DNA of 64,000 nucleotides from Treponema sp. (GTDB lineage Bacteria; Spirochaetota; Spirochaetia; Treponematales; Treponemataceae): the NCBI GenBank assembly GCA_017449285.1, contig JAFSJX010000084.1, forward strand, positions 1-64,000, written 5' to 3'. Every line of letters begins with the position of its first letter. The first letter of the stretch is position 1. Shown one piece after another: positions 44,513 to 52,510 of this stretch. The notes beneath the pieces are model-generated. The model was not told the origin of the DNA and ran no database searches. It saw only the letters and a program-made list of their open reading frames with translations. Made by a program: the position numbers and the translations under genes.

Positions 44513-44788
44513 TTATCTCCTGTTTCTAAAATCTGCCAAATAGTTCTCTTTTTGAGAAAATACACCCTTATTTTTATAACTGAGACGAATTGCATCTCGA
44601 ATCAACACAAGATTATCATACAAACTATCTTCATTAGCATTTGACAGATTAACCTTTTTGATTGATTCTTCTCGTTTCTCATATCCGAAACCATCACAAC
44701 AGGAATCTCCTCCAAACAATTCTAGCACACTATTAAATATTTCACCAACAACATTGACCTCGTTTTCGTTTCCAGTAATCTTTAGCAC
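44513..44788 (-). CDS. Hypothetical protein, AT-rich island 1
   Basis: A 91-residue protein starting at a GTG codon; no ATG exists in frame after the preceding stop. It is charged and probably soluble (LKITGNENEVNVVGEIFNS, later LYDNLVLIRDAIRLSYKN). No family recognised. Lower GC than the neighbours and the lack of a normal start suggest acquired or decaying DNA. The 106 bases between it and the ABC-F start contain only that gene's ribosome site and a loose GGCG/CGCC palindrome. Confidence 0.4.
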   Translation of the reverse strand: MLKITGNENEVNVVGEIFNSVLELFGGDSCCDGFGYEKREESIKKVNLSNANEDSLYDNLVLIRDAIRLSYKNKGVFSQKENYLADFRNRR

Positions 44789-44851
44789 AAGTTCTACCCA
44801 CTAAATACATTTTAGAAAGTTTACCTAATAAAGATTACATTGTCAGCTATT

Positions 44852-45298
44852 TTAATACCCTATCAATAAAATTCCTTTCATTGGTAGTTTTATCCGATTT
44901 GAAATATAAAGTGTTTCTAAAAATGTATATACCAATTCAAAATCTTTACTGTTATGAAGCGGTTGATAAATATTTCTGACCGCCAAAACAAGATATTCGA
45001 CATTAAACATGCAACTTGCTTCAAAAATATCTTTTAAAAACTGATTGTTCGCTATCGCTCGTCCAGCCTCAATTTCCATAACAATCTTGCCATCTTTACT
45101 CAAAGCATCGGCGTTAAAATATTTATCAATGTTATTATTCTTTCCAAAAAGTACAGGAACTTTTATCATTTGTGCGGCTGCTTTTCCCGTTTCAACTTCA
45201 AAACCAATTTTCTGTAAACTTGGTTCAAGAATTTTCAAAACATCATTTGAAGCCAGTTTTACATGTGTTTCGGAATCAATTTCAAAGGTATTGATTTC
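44852..45298 (-). pseudogene. PD-(D/E)XK nuclease-like fragment in frame behind the helicase stop
   Basis: An open frame from 45298 to 44852 begins directly after the TAA of the DEAD-box helicase and in the same reading frame. It contains no ATG; a TTG at 45238 is the only plausible start. The core FNADALSKDGKIVMEIEAGRA has a D...ExE spacing like restriction-endonuclease-fold proteins, followed by FLKDIFEASCMFNVEYLVLAV and ending LPMKGILLIGY. I recall small stand-alone proteins of this type, but the exact family is not certain. AT-rich composition points to acquired DNA. Probably a truncated gene, unless expressed by stop-codon readthrough. Confidence 0.5.
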
Positions 45299-46942
45299 TT
45301 ATTTCCCCCGTCCAATCAGGCTCTTTAGTCGTGCAATCAGGCCCAGTTTTTTGGGCGGCTGCTCAGCGGGCTTCTTGCCGTCGCGCGCATTTTTTCCGCC
45401 TTTTTTCTGGCTTCTGGGAACGACATCGTTCTTGTGGCGTTCAGGTCTTGCGCCTCGCTGAAGACCTTTTGCGCGGAAGTCCCGCTTGCCGCCGGCATTT
45501 TTTCCAGAAGCAACCGCGCCGCTTCCATTTGCACTGCCCGCACCTGTGCCGCCGGCGTATTTTTCCTTGTAATACTTCATGCGCTCATCGGCGGACATGG
45601 TGGAAAGCCGCGCCAAGTCATCGCTTGTGGAGCGCACCTCGCGCTTGAATTCCGCAGACTCGCCACGTTTTTTGAACTGTTTTCTGTCAGAACCTCGTCC
45701 GCGGCCATCACGTCCGCTCCGCCTGTCAGACCGTTCGCCCCTGCGTCCGCGGCCGCCATCGTCTTCCCGCCAGTCTTCGGTGCGGATGTACACGCCCTTG
45801 CTCTTGTCTTCGCCCAAGTCTTCCGCCACGCAGACTCTGGCGGGAATCTGCTTTTCGATGTAGCGTTCAATGGGAACAAGTTGATAGACATCCTGCTCGG
45901 AACAGAAAGTATAGGCTTTCCCGCTCTTGCCTGCGCGGGCAGTTCGTCCGATACGGTGCACGTAATTTTCAGCCTCGTTGGGAAGGTCGTAGTTCACCAC
46001 CATGGCAAGGTCGTTCACGTCAATTCCGCGCGCGGCAACGTCAGTCGCCACAAGGCACTTCACCTCGCCCGCCTTGAATCTGTCCATAATTTTCAGTCGC
46101 TTTGACTGGGGCAAATCACCGATGATGAATTCACTCTCAATGCCGTTGATTTTGAGCCGCTTTGAAAGCACCTCGCACATACGCTTGGTATTGCAGAAAA
46201 TAATCAGGCTGGCGGGCTTCTCACGCTGGATGATGCCCACGAGGAGCGCGATTTTGTCATCGCTTGAAACGTGAATCAGCTCCTGGTCAATTTCGTCAAC
46301 GGTAATGTTTTCGGCCTCAATCGTAATTTCCTTCGCGTCGCGGGTGTATTCCCATGCAAGGTTCTTGACGTATGAATTGAGCGTTGCGGAAAAAAGCATG
46401 GTCTGGCGCACATCGCTTTTGGGAAGCACCTTAATCAGTTTGCGCAAGTCCGGGTAAAAGCCCATGTCAAACATGCGGTCGGCCTCGTCCACCACAAGAA
46501 AGGCAATCTGGCTCAAATCCATCTGGCGGCCTTCCTGCAGGTCAATCACGCGGCCGGGAGTGCCGATGATGATGTCAACACCTTTTTTGAGGGCGGCAAC
46601 CTGCTTTTCGTATCCAACGCCGCCGTAAAAACTCTCGCAGACAAGCCCCGTATGCGCACCCAGTTTTTTTGCCTCTTCCTCCACCTGCACCGCAAGTTCG
46701 CGCGTCGGCACCATGACCAGTGCCTTTTTTCCCTGCTTCTGGGGATTGGTCAAAAGTTCCTGAAAAATAGAAACCAGATAGGCCGCCGTTTTTCCCGTTC
46801 CCGTCTGAGACTGCACATACAAGTCAGATCCGTCCAATGCAAGCGAAAGCACCTGCTCCTGCACCGGCGTACACGTCACATACCCTGCGTCTGCCACGCC
46901 CAGCTGCACTTTTTCATGTAAAGTAAGTTCTGAATAATTCAT
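45299..46942 (-). CDS. DEAD-box ATP-dependent RNA helicase
   Basis: A 547-residue helicase. Motifs in order: SQTGTGKTAAYL (I), VPTRELAVQ (Ia), TPGRVIDL (Ib), FLVVDEADRM (II), LFSATLN (III), IIFCNTKR (IV), ATDVAARGIDV (V) and HRIGRTARAG (VI). A basic Arg/Gly-rich tail of about 170 residues (GGRGRRGERSDRRSGRDGRGR) probably binds RNA. It likely helps ribosome assembly or mRNA decay. The upstream 85 bases lack a ribosome site, so the start context is weak. Divergent from the EEP gene at 47028. Confidence 0.95.
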   Translation of the reverse strand: MNYSELTLHEKVQLGVADAGYVTCTPVQEQVLSLALDGSDLYVQSQTGTGKTAAYLVSIFQELLTNPQKQGKKALVMVPTRELAVQVEEEAKKLGAHTGLVCESFYGGVGYEKQVAALKKGVDIIIGTPGRVIDLQEGRQMDLSQIAFLVVDEADRMFDMGFYPDLRKLIKVLPKSDVRQTMLFSATLNSYVKNLAWEYTRDAKEITIEAENITVDEIDQELIHVSSDDKIALLVGIIQREKPASLIIFCNTKRMCEVLSKRLKINGIESEFIIGDLPQSKRLKIMDRFKAGEVKCLVATDVAARGIDVNDLAMVVNYDLPNEAENYVHRIGRTARAGKSGKAYTFCSEQDVYQLVPIERYIEKQIPARVCVAEDLGEDKSKGVYIRTEDWREDDGGRGRRGERSDRRSGRDGRGRGSDRKQFKKRGESAEFKREVRSTSDDLARLSTMSADERMKYYKEKYAGGTGAGSANGSGAVASGKNAGGKRDFRAKGLQRGARPERHKNDVVPRSQKKGGKNARDGKKPAEQPPKKLGLIARLKSLIGRGK

Positions 46943-47027
46943 ACTAAAGATAAATCCAAATAAAATAAAGAATAGAGATAGTTAAGGATAGTATACCTTT
47001 TTTCTGGGATAGTGTACAGTGGAGTAT

Positions 47028-47942
47028 ATGAAGCGATTTTTCATTACGCTTTGCCTTCTTTTTTTCACCTTTGCCGCATTTGCAGAAAAAATCACGATGC
47101 TTTCGTTCAACATGGGCGGAAAAAGCAGAACCGTTCCGCAGGTAGCGCAGATGATTTTGGATTCGAGGGCAGATGTCGCATTTCTCCAAGAAATTTGGGT
47201 CAAAGCCCCACAGAACAAGGCGCTCAGAGAAATGACCACATTGCTCGGCGAAAGCGAATGGGATTTTGCTGTCACCTCGTCCTATATGCTGACAGAAATT
47301 ACGACCGTAGGAGAAGAGACCTACAAAAGCGGAAACAACGGGCAGAACAATGCCATTATCTACAATAGAAAGAAACTTTCTCTCACCGACCTTGCGGACG
47401 AAATCGGCTTTACCCGCTTTTCAGGCGAGTTTCTGTTTGACAAAAACCACGTCCAACTCGTCCGCCTATCCCTGCAAACCGCGCCCGAAAAGCAGATTGT
47501 CGCCATCAACGTGCATCTTCCCTACACCGACAAAGCCCACCGCGCCCGCGACCTTGCGACACTGGAACGGCTTTATGCCCGCTACAAACTTCGGTTTGGA
47601 GTCATCATAGCAGGAGATTTCAACTACCAGAGGAAAATTCTCACCACGCGCAACTTCGACTTTGTGGACGGCACGGAACGCTGGTTCTCCGACCGTAACT
47701 ACGGCATAGCCACCACGATTTCCACCAAGGGCGAAGGCTACGTGCTGTTCGCAAACGACTACGACCACTTTGTCTTCAGCCCAAAAATTACCGTGATTGA
47801 AGAAATGCACCGCGCCCTTTCCGCAGGGAGAGAAAAACACTGCCCCCGCATTCAGTTCGGACAAACTGTATACACCAGTTCAACCGAATTCCGCAAGGAA
47901 GTGTCAGATCACGTGCCGATTGTGATGGCTGTGGAGATGTGA
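47028..47942 (+). CDS. Exported endonuclease/exonuclease/phosphatase (EEP) family protein
   Basis: A 304-residue protein with a signal peptide (MKRFFITLCLLFFTFAAFA). The EEP fold follows: LSFNMGG, VAFLQEIW with the metal-binding glutamate, NAIIYNRKK, IVAINVHLPY with the catalytic histidine, VIIAGDFNY and SDHVPIVMAVEM. It is therefore a secreted nuclease, sphingomyelinase-like or phosphoinositide phosphatase-like enzyme; the substrate is open. The ATG at 47028 has GGAG just upstream. The last 39 bases overlap the convergent HEPN-like gene. Confidence 0.87.
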   Translation: MKRFFITLCLLFFTFAAFAEKITMLSFNMGGKSRTVPQVAQMILDSRADVAFLQEIWVKAPQNKALREMTTLLGESEWDFAVTSSYMLTEITTVGEETYKSGNNGQNNAIIYNRKKLSLTDLADEIGFTRFSGEFLFDKNHVQLVRLSLQTAPEKQIVAINVHLPYTDKAHRARDLATLERLYARYKLRFGVIIAGDFNYQRKILTTRNFDFVDGTERWFSDRNYGIATTISTKGEGYVLFANDYDHFVFSPKITVIEEMHRALSAGREKHCPRIQFGQTVYTSSTEFRKEVSDHVPIVMAVEM

Positions 47943-48638
47943 GGGAGCGGGTGAGACTCCTTTCACTTTTCCAAAATAGTAAAAATCACGAACGTCGTCC
48001 ATAACATCCTCAAAAGTCGGAAGATGAAATTCTTCAAGACCTTCTTTAATCGGCTGACCTTTTTTCAAAAAATATGAATCCTCAAACAAAGCCATGATTC
48101 CCGCGGCTGTCGTCTGGTCTTGCAAACGCTGTTTTGTTCGGGCAATGCTTTCTTGCTTGTGTCGCGGCAATTTTACAAAATCGGGAGAATTCATCGTGAT
48201 GTCAAAAGTTCGCTCGCAGATAAAGGCGAAGAGCCTGTCTTTTTCGGACTTGTGCAGGTCGGCGAGAAGCTGACCGAGTTCACTTCCGAAAAGTTTTGCC
48301 GTCTCCTTGATTTTTTCAGTCCAGTCATTAAAATCGCTTTCATCATACACTTCAATTCTTGGGTGCATGACAGTATTGCGGATTTCTTTCACATCAAGCA
48401 AAAGACGCTTATTTTTGTCAGAGTAAAAATCATTTTCGGGAAATAAATCCTTCAAAACCTTCCAGTTTCTGTCATCAAGCAGAACTTTCAGAAGATAGTA
48501 AATGTCAAGTTCATAAAGATTCCTGTCCACATATTTTTCCGTTCCGTCTTTTCGCTCCGACTTCAAAACATCATCAATGCAATAGTATTTCCAGTTGTTC
48601 GGCGCAAGGCTTAATCGTTTTTCCTGTTTTAATAGCAT
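47904..48638 (-). CDS. HEPN-like (Swt1-type) hypothetical protein
   Basis: About 244 residues. A helical region (VDRNLYELDIYYLLKVLLDD, then VKEIRNTVMHPRI) carries an R-N-x3-H motif (RNTVMH) like HEPN RNases, close in style to Swt1-type HEPN domains. HEPN proteins often act in toxin or anti-phage systems. The start is uncertain: ATG at 48638 overlaps the upstream gene by 65 bases, and no good ribosome site is seen. The last 13 codons are read from the antisense of the EEP gene end, which suggests the gene was inserted and acquired a new tail. Lower GC than the core genes. Confidence 0.5.
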   Translation of the reverse strand: MLLKQEKRLSLAPNNWKYYCIDDVLKSERKDGTEKYVDRNLYELDIYYLLKVLLDDRNWKVLKDLFPENDFYSDKNKRLLLDVKEIRNTVMHPRIEVYDESDFNDWTEKIKETAKLFGSELGQLLADLHKSEKDRLFAFICERTFDITMNSPDFVKLPRHKQESIARTKQRLQDQTTAAGIMALFEDSYFLKKGQPIKEGLEEFHLPTFEDVMDDVRDFYYFGKVKGVSPAPSHLHSHHNRHVI

Positions 48639-48837
48639 CTTTTTCTGCTTCGTCATAAGTCTGATAAATGCTATATACACCGAAACTTCCTCGTGTCTTT
48701 CGATTCTGCCAAAGGTAACCACAACCACCAACACGATGAATATGCGCTTTTGTATTCACATACAAGACAAATTTTGCTCCTGTTTCTCTAATCGCCTGTT
48801 CCATTTTTTCTTTTGAAGAAAAACCTTCTGTTTTCAT
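48574..48837 (-). CDS. Hypothetical small protein, island 2
   Basis: An 87-residue protein with GGAGG seven bases before the ATG at 48837. It begins MKTEGFSSKEKMEQAI. A strand KFVLYVNTKAHIHRVGGCGY is followed by YSIYQTYDEAEKDAIKTGK and a TIKPCAEQL end; the two spaced Cys and two His could bind metal. It is followed by the HEPN-like gene in an overlapping frame. No family recognised with confidence. The AT-rich composition fits the acquired block 47.9-49.5 kb. Confidence 0.6.
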   Translation of the reverse strand: MKTEGFSSKEKMEQAIRETGAKFVLYVNTKAHIHRVGGCGYLWQNRKTRGSFGVYSIYQTYDEAEKDAIKTGKTIKPCAEQLEILLH

Positions 48838-48856
48838 TCTTATACCTCCAAAGTTA

Positions 48857-49150
48857 TTATTCATATCCTTTTTCAAGCAATTCATTAAGAACCCGACCAA
48901 GACGATGTGTAATGACATCTTCCGTTGAATTTGGATATTCTTCAACGAATTGACGAACTCTTTCATGAATCTCGACATTAGGATATTTCTTGATAATTTC
49001 TTTTAATTTTGAAACCAATAATTCAAGCATATTCCCATATTCGTCTTTATAAAGCCAAACTCTTCGACCTTCATCATATTCTTGACCTTTTAGATATTTG
49101 AAAAGATAAGGTTCACCATTGATTTTTATTTCTCTTAATTCATTTGACAT
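48857..49150 (-). CDS. Hypothetical small charged protein, island 2
   Basis: A 97-residue soluble protein. The N-terminal strands are REIKINGEPYLFKYLK and RRVWLYKDEYGNMLELLV, followed by helices (LKEIIKKYPNVEIHERVRQF). It lies between two other small ORFs with gaps of 14-19 bases, so the block is probably one transcript. No family recognised. A role as regulator or antitoxin is conceivable from size and context only. Confidence 0.55.
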   Translation of the reverse strand: MSNELREIKINGEPYLFKYLKGQEYDEGRRVWLYKDEYGNMLELLVSKLKEIIKKYPNVEIHERVRQFVEEYPNSTEDVITHRLGRVLNELLEKGYE

Positions 49151-49164
49151 AACTTCATCTCCCC

Positions 49165-49476
49165 TTATTCCGCATTGCGGGCAATACGAATAGTATTTTG
49201 ATTAACAAACTCTGCCTGAAATCGTGGTACTTTGATTGTTGTTGGGGCAGAATAGCCACATTCATTGAACCAATTGCGTATTTTTGAACTTCGTAGTTCT
49301 GGGCAATTTTTCCAGAATGACGGACTGACATTTACTTGAATTCTTACAGTACCGTTACCGTGTGGCAATTCTAAGATAACCGTCTGCAATTCTCTTGAGA
49401 AACAAGAATCTCTTTCAGTTTTAGAAATCCGAAATCCATACCATTCACCTTCGTGCGACCATGCCGTAAAAGTCAT
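49165..49476 (-). CDS. Hypothetical small protein, island 2, with an FGE-like tail
   Basis: A 103-residue protein starting MTFTAWSHEGEWYGFRIS; the ATG at 49476 has GGGG five bases upstream. It has a compact alpha/beta layout (LQTVILELPHGNGTVRIQV, SFWKNCPELRSSKIRNWF). The last codons, coding IARNAE plus TAA and GGGG, are about 70% identical in DNA to the end of the adjacent FGE lipoprotein gene. This hints that the island gene was joined to a copied 3' end. No function is known. Confidence 0.55.
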   Translation of the reverse strand: MTFTAWSHEGEWYGFRISKTERDSCFSRELQTVILELPHGNGTVRIQVNVSPSFWKNCPELRSSKIRNWFNECGYSAPTTIKVPRFQAEFVNQNTIRIARNAE

Positions 49477-49486
49477 ATATTCCCCC

Positions 49487-51448
49487 TTACTCCGCGTTTC
49501 TTGCAACACGGAAGCCTGTATATGTATTTTCATCAGTTCCATACGAGCCATAACTTCTGCTTGTTACGGAAGTTGCGCTGCCATACCACGAGCCACCACG
49601 ATAAATCGGGTCACCAAATCTTACAGGTGAATAGGTATAATACGCCCAATAATTCGGATTTGTCTGCGCGTCGCTTGAATATGAATAATACGAAGTGCCG
49701 CACCATTCGCGCACGTTGCCGCACATGTCATAAATTCCAAGGCTGTTCGCCGCTTTTGTGCCTACGGGGTGCGTTTCACTTCCCACAGTGCCGCTGTACC
49801 ATGCCACATCGCCTATCGTGTTGCTTCCCGCATAGGTATAGGACTTTTGATTCGGGCCGCCTTTTGCCGCATATTCCCATTCTGACTCCGTCGGCAGTCG
49901 ATAGCCGTTTGAGGATTTGTTCCAATACACATAGCCGCTTGCAGAATAATCGCGGTATACCGTCGAATACGATGAGTCAGAATAATAGCAGGGAGTAAGC
50001 CCTTTCATCTCGCTATAGGCATTGCACCAGGTAACCGCTTCATACCATGAAACTTTTGTCGCAGGTTCCCAGTCTGTATAGCTATCGTTTGTTGTAACGC
50101 CTTTGCTTGCAGAGCCTACATTCCAATCAGTTTCCTGTGAGGCAGCCCATGTTCTTACTTCTGTCCACAGTTCATACGTGATTTCAAATTTTCCCAGATA
50201 AAAATCTTGCGTGAGTGTTACATCATGAGTTCCGCCTTGGCTGAATGTACCTCCAGCTACATACACCATCGAAGAGCGCAAATCATCATTTTCCCAAGAA
50301 CCGTAATCCACGCCCCACTGTGCATACAACGCCACATCCCCTGTCACGGTCATCGTATTTCCCGCGCTGTAGCCTTGTCCTTCTCCGTCGGCTCTTGTAT
50401 TCCATTTGGTGAATGCATAACCGGTCTTCTCAAGGTTGCCTGTGTTTCCGCTCACCGCGTAAGAGCTTCCCTTATCCACGCTCACACTTTCAGGCACAGC
50501 CCCGCCAGTCGCTCCGTTTGCGTAATATGTAATCGTACATTGGACAGCCTGCCATTTTGCGTAGAGCGTGATGTCGCCGGTCACTGTGTAAGGGAAAGCA
50601 ACTTTGCTTCCTTCGGCAAAATCTGCTGTCGTGTACCATCCTTCAAGGCTTGCATCTGTTTTTGTGGTCACAGGAGAAGATTCAATGTAGCCTGTTTGGT
50701 GACTTGTTATGGCACTTCCGCCGTTTGTGACGAATGTGACCTTGTAAATCTGCTGCCATTTTGCATAAAAAGTCGTATCTCCTGTCAGTGTGAGCGGAAA
50801 TCCCACCGTCTGGGTCAGTGCGGAATCCCTGTACCAACTAACAAAAGTGTATCCGTCGCGGGAAGTTTCGGGGGCACTTTCAATTGTTGCCGTCCTGTAG
50901 CCTGCAACCTCACTTCCGCCGTTTGTTTCAAAAGTCACCTGATAAGTTGCGAGCCATTTCGCATAGAGCGTCACAGGCTTTGTTACCGTGTAGGGAAAAT
51001 TGACTGGATTGCCAGAAAAGTCGGATTTTGTGTACCAGCCTGCGAAGATGTAATTCGTCCGACTCGTATCGGGTTCTGCCTGAATTATGCCCGTCTTGTA
51101 AGATTCTATCTCGTCCCCGCCGTTCGTCTCAAAACTTACGGTAAATTCCTGATACCACTTTGCATAAAGCATTGTGTCTTCGTTAATTTCGAGAGGAAAA
51201 CTGACAGCTGAATCGGAAAAATCAGACTTTTTGTGCCAGCTTTCAAAAGTGTAATCCGCACGGCTCGTGAAAGGTGCTTCTTTGATTTCGCTGGTTCTGT
51301 ATGAGTCAACCGCAGAGCCACCGTTCACAGAAAAACTCACCTTGTACAATCCCGTAGCTCCGATAAAAAGAGGATTGTCGCAGGAAGTCAGTAAATTGAA
51401 AATTGAAAGTTGAAAAATGAAAAATAAAAAAGCGAAAAATCTCTTCAT
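49487..51448 (-). CDS. Lipoprotein with five InlB-type repeats and a C-terminal FGE/SUMF1 (C-lectin-like) domain
   Basis: A 653-residue lipoprotein (lipobox LLTSC). Five Listeria-Bacteroides (InlB B-type) repeats of about 68 residues span 33-380. Each has a xVxFxTNGG start and an LYAKW end; the fifth (YYANGATGG to LYAQW) is divergent. The C-terminal 260 residues are an FGE-sulfatase fold (WYEAVTWCNAYSE, RLPTESEWEYAAKGG, GNVREWCG, YRGGSWYGS, GFRVARNAE). In treponemes this fold is used by the variable protein TvpA. AGGAG precedes the ATG. It lies 9 bases after the CsgG-like barrel gene. Probably surface-exposed binding protein. Confidence 0.85.
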   Translation of the reverse strand: MKRFFAFLFFIFQLSIFNLLTSCDNPLFIGATGLYKVSFSVNGGSAVDSYRTSEIKEAPFTSRADYTFESWHKKSDFSDSAVSFPLEINEDTMLYAKWYQEFTVSFETNGGDEIESYKTGIIQAEPDTSRTNYIFAGWYTKSDFSGNPVNFPYTVTKPVTLYAKWLATYQVTFETNGGSEVAGYRTATIESAPETSRDGYTFVSWYRDSALTQTVGFPLTLTGDTTFYAKWQQIYKVTFVTNGGSAITSHQTGYIESSPVTTKTDASLEGWYTTADFAEGSKVAFPYTVTGDITLYAKWQAVQCTITYYANGATGGAVPESVSVDKGSSYAVSGNTGNLEKTGYAFTKWNTRADGEGQGYSAGNTMTVTGDVALYAQWGVDYGSWENDDLRSSMVYVAGGTFSQGGTHDVTLTQDFYLGKFEITYELWTEVRTWAASQETDWNVGSASKGVTTNDSYTDWEPATKVSWYEAVTWCNAYSEMKGLTPCYYSDSSYSTVYRDYSASGYVYWNKSSNGYRLPTESEWEYAAKGGPNQKSYTYAGSNTIGDVAWYSGTVGSETHPVGTKAANSLGIYDMCGNVREWCGTSYYSYSSDAQTNPNYWAYYTYSPVRFGDPIYRGGSWYGSATSVTSRSYGSYGTDENTYTGFRVARNAE

Positions 51449-51457
51449 AAAAATCTC

Positions 51458-52366
51458 CTAAAACCTGAATCCTGCGCCAAGTCCTGCGCCGAACATGTAC
51501 GGATAGCCGCCTCGAAGAATCGGCTCAACATAAAAATTACCGAGTGGAATTCTGAATCCGAGAGCAAGTCCTGCACTTACGGCCGTCTTGAAATCTGAAT
51601 TGACCAGAAGAAGTTCCGCACCGCCCTGACCTTCAACGAAAACCCCTGCGCTTGGCTCGCCTGTCGGAGAAACGACATACCAGCGTAAAAATCCAAGAGG
51701 CTCAATCGCATAAATCGTGTTGTATTTTTCAAAAGAATCATAACTGACAATCGCTTTCACGCCCAGAGAAAATTTTCGGGTCAGGCTGTAGTCAAAGCTG
51801 ATTCCGCCGGCGGGAGAAATGCCGGACACAGAATTTTTGTTCGCCTCAACGATAAATCCCAACGATGATTTGTAAATTGTTGCCGCATGATGAAGCAGCT
51901 GCTCTGTGCGCGAAGAGCGGGCGACCTCGTATTTTTTGAAAAGGGCATACGAACCTGTCGCCACGGAAAGCATTTTTACCTGCAGCAGATACTTATTGTC
52001 CAGTTCATCAAGCGCGCCAAAGACAATCGCATGTGCGCCCAACCGCTCGCAGATGGAAAGGGCCGTACTGTCACTCACCGCACCGCTTATATGAAAGTCA
52101 AGTTCTTTTTCAACCTTATCCATGTGCTGGCGGGTCACCACCTGCAGCGTGGAATGTTCAAAAATCATCGCGGTAAGCTGGCTGCTTATATACGCGCTCA
52201 TTTCCTCCGCGTCCGCCGCAAAGTCAAGTATTGCGATGACTTCCCTTTTCTCGCAGCGTGCGGCTATGTCCTTGCTCACCTGTACCAGCGTTTCGTCAAG
52301 ATTCTGTCTGGCAAAACACGGTAGAACAACAAATAGTGCCAGCACAAAAAACAGTATTCTCTTCAT
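51458..52366 (-). CDS. CsgG/LpoB-like N-terminal domain fused to a small beta-barrel
   Basis: A 302-residue exported protein (signal MKRILFFVLALFVVLPCFA). The N-terminal half has the CsgG/LpoB-like pattern: VIAILDFAADAEEMSAYISS, QVVTRQHMDKVEKELDF, ERLGAHAIVFGAL. The C-terminal half has alternating strands (GISFDYSLTRKFSLGVKAIV, GFRIPLGNFYVEPIL) ending GLGAGFRF, a typical outer-membrane barrel end. It may anchor or assemble the adjacent lipoprotein at the surface. First gene of the leftward unit, divergent from the XRE regulator. Confidence 0.75.
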   Translation of the reverse strand: MKRILFFVLALFVVLPCFARQNLDETLVQVSKDIAARCEKREVIAILDFAADAEEMSAYISSQLTAMIFEHSTLQVVTRQHMDKVEKELDFHISGAVSDSTALSICERLGAHAIVFGALDELDNKYLLQVKMLSVATGSYALFKKYEVARSSRTEQLLHHAATIYKSSLGFIVEANKNSVSGISPAGGISFDYSLTRKFSLGVKAIVSYDSFEKYNTIYAIEPLGFLRWYVVSPTGEPSAGVFVEGQGGAELLLVNSDFKTAVSAGLALGFRIPLGNFYVEPILRGGYPYMFGAGLGAGFRF

Positions 52367-52414
52367 TTTCCACTCACCGCCATTGTTGTTAGGAGTATAA
52401 AGCCATTTCCAAAC

Positions 52415-52498
52415 GTCTAATTAAGCGTCTTATCTTCTATGATTTTCATTATACACTTATAAAAGCGCATTTGCAAGAAAAATGACACTTAATTAAGT
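52415..52498. promoter_or_regulatory. Candidate operator sites for the XRE regulator
   Basis: The perfect 12-bp palindrome ACTTAATTAAGT at 52487-52498 touches the -10-like TACAAT (52498-52503) of the XRE gene. A second core, CTAATTAAG, lies near 52417-52425, closer to the divergent barrel gene. The paired sites in a 144-base divergent spacer suggest autoregulation plus control of the surface-protein unit. Confidence 0.5.
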
Positions 52499-52510
52499 AC
52501 AATTTTTATC

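Noticed and set aside
49165-49476. The small ORF after the FGE gene as a DGR accessory (Avd) or template repeat
   Set aside because: It is not a four-helix-bundle protein, and beyond the last codons it shows no similarity to the FGE variable stretch.
44440-49500. Integron cassette array (attC sites) as the source of the small ORFs in the two AT-rich islands
   Set aside because: Treponemal integrons carry such small genes, but I could not find paired core sites (GTTRRRY with RYYYAAC) or an integrase; the one GGCG...CGCC palindrome near 44494 does not match.
50207-51211. A 334-codon open frame on the plus strand opposite the InlB repeats
   Set aside because: It is antisense to the repeat region, whose periodic composition keeps the opposite frame open; the residues look like repeated low-information sequence and there is no ribosome site or family match.
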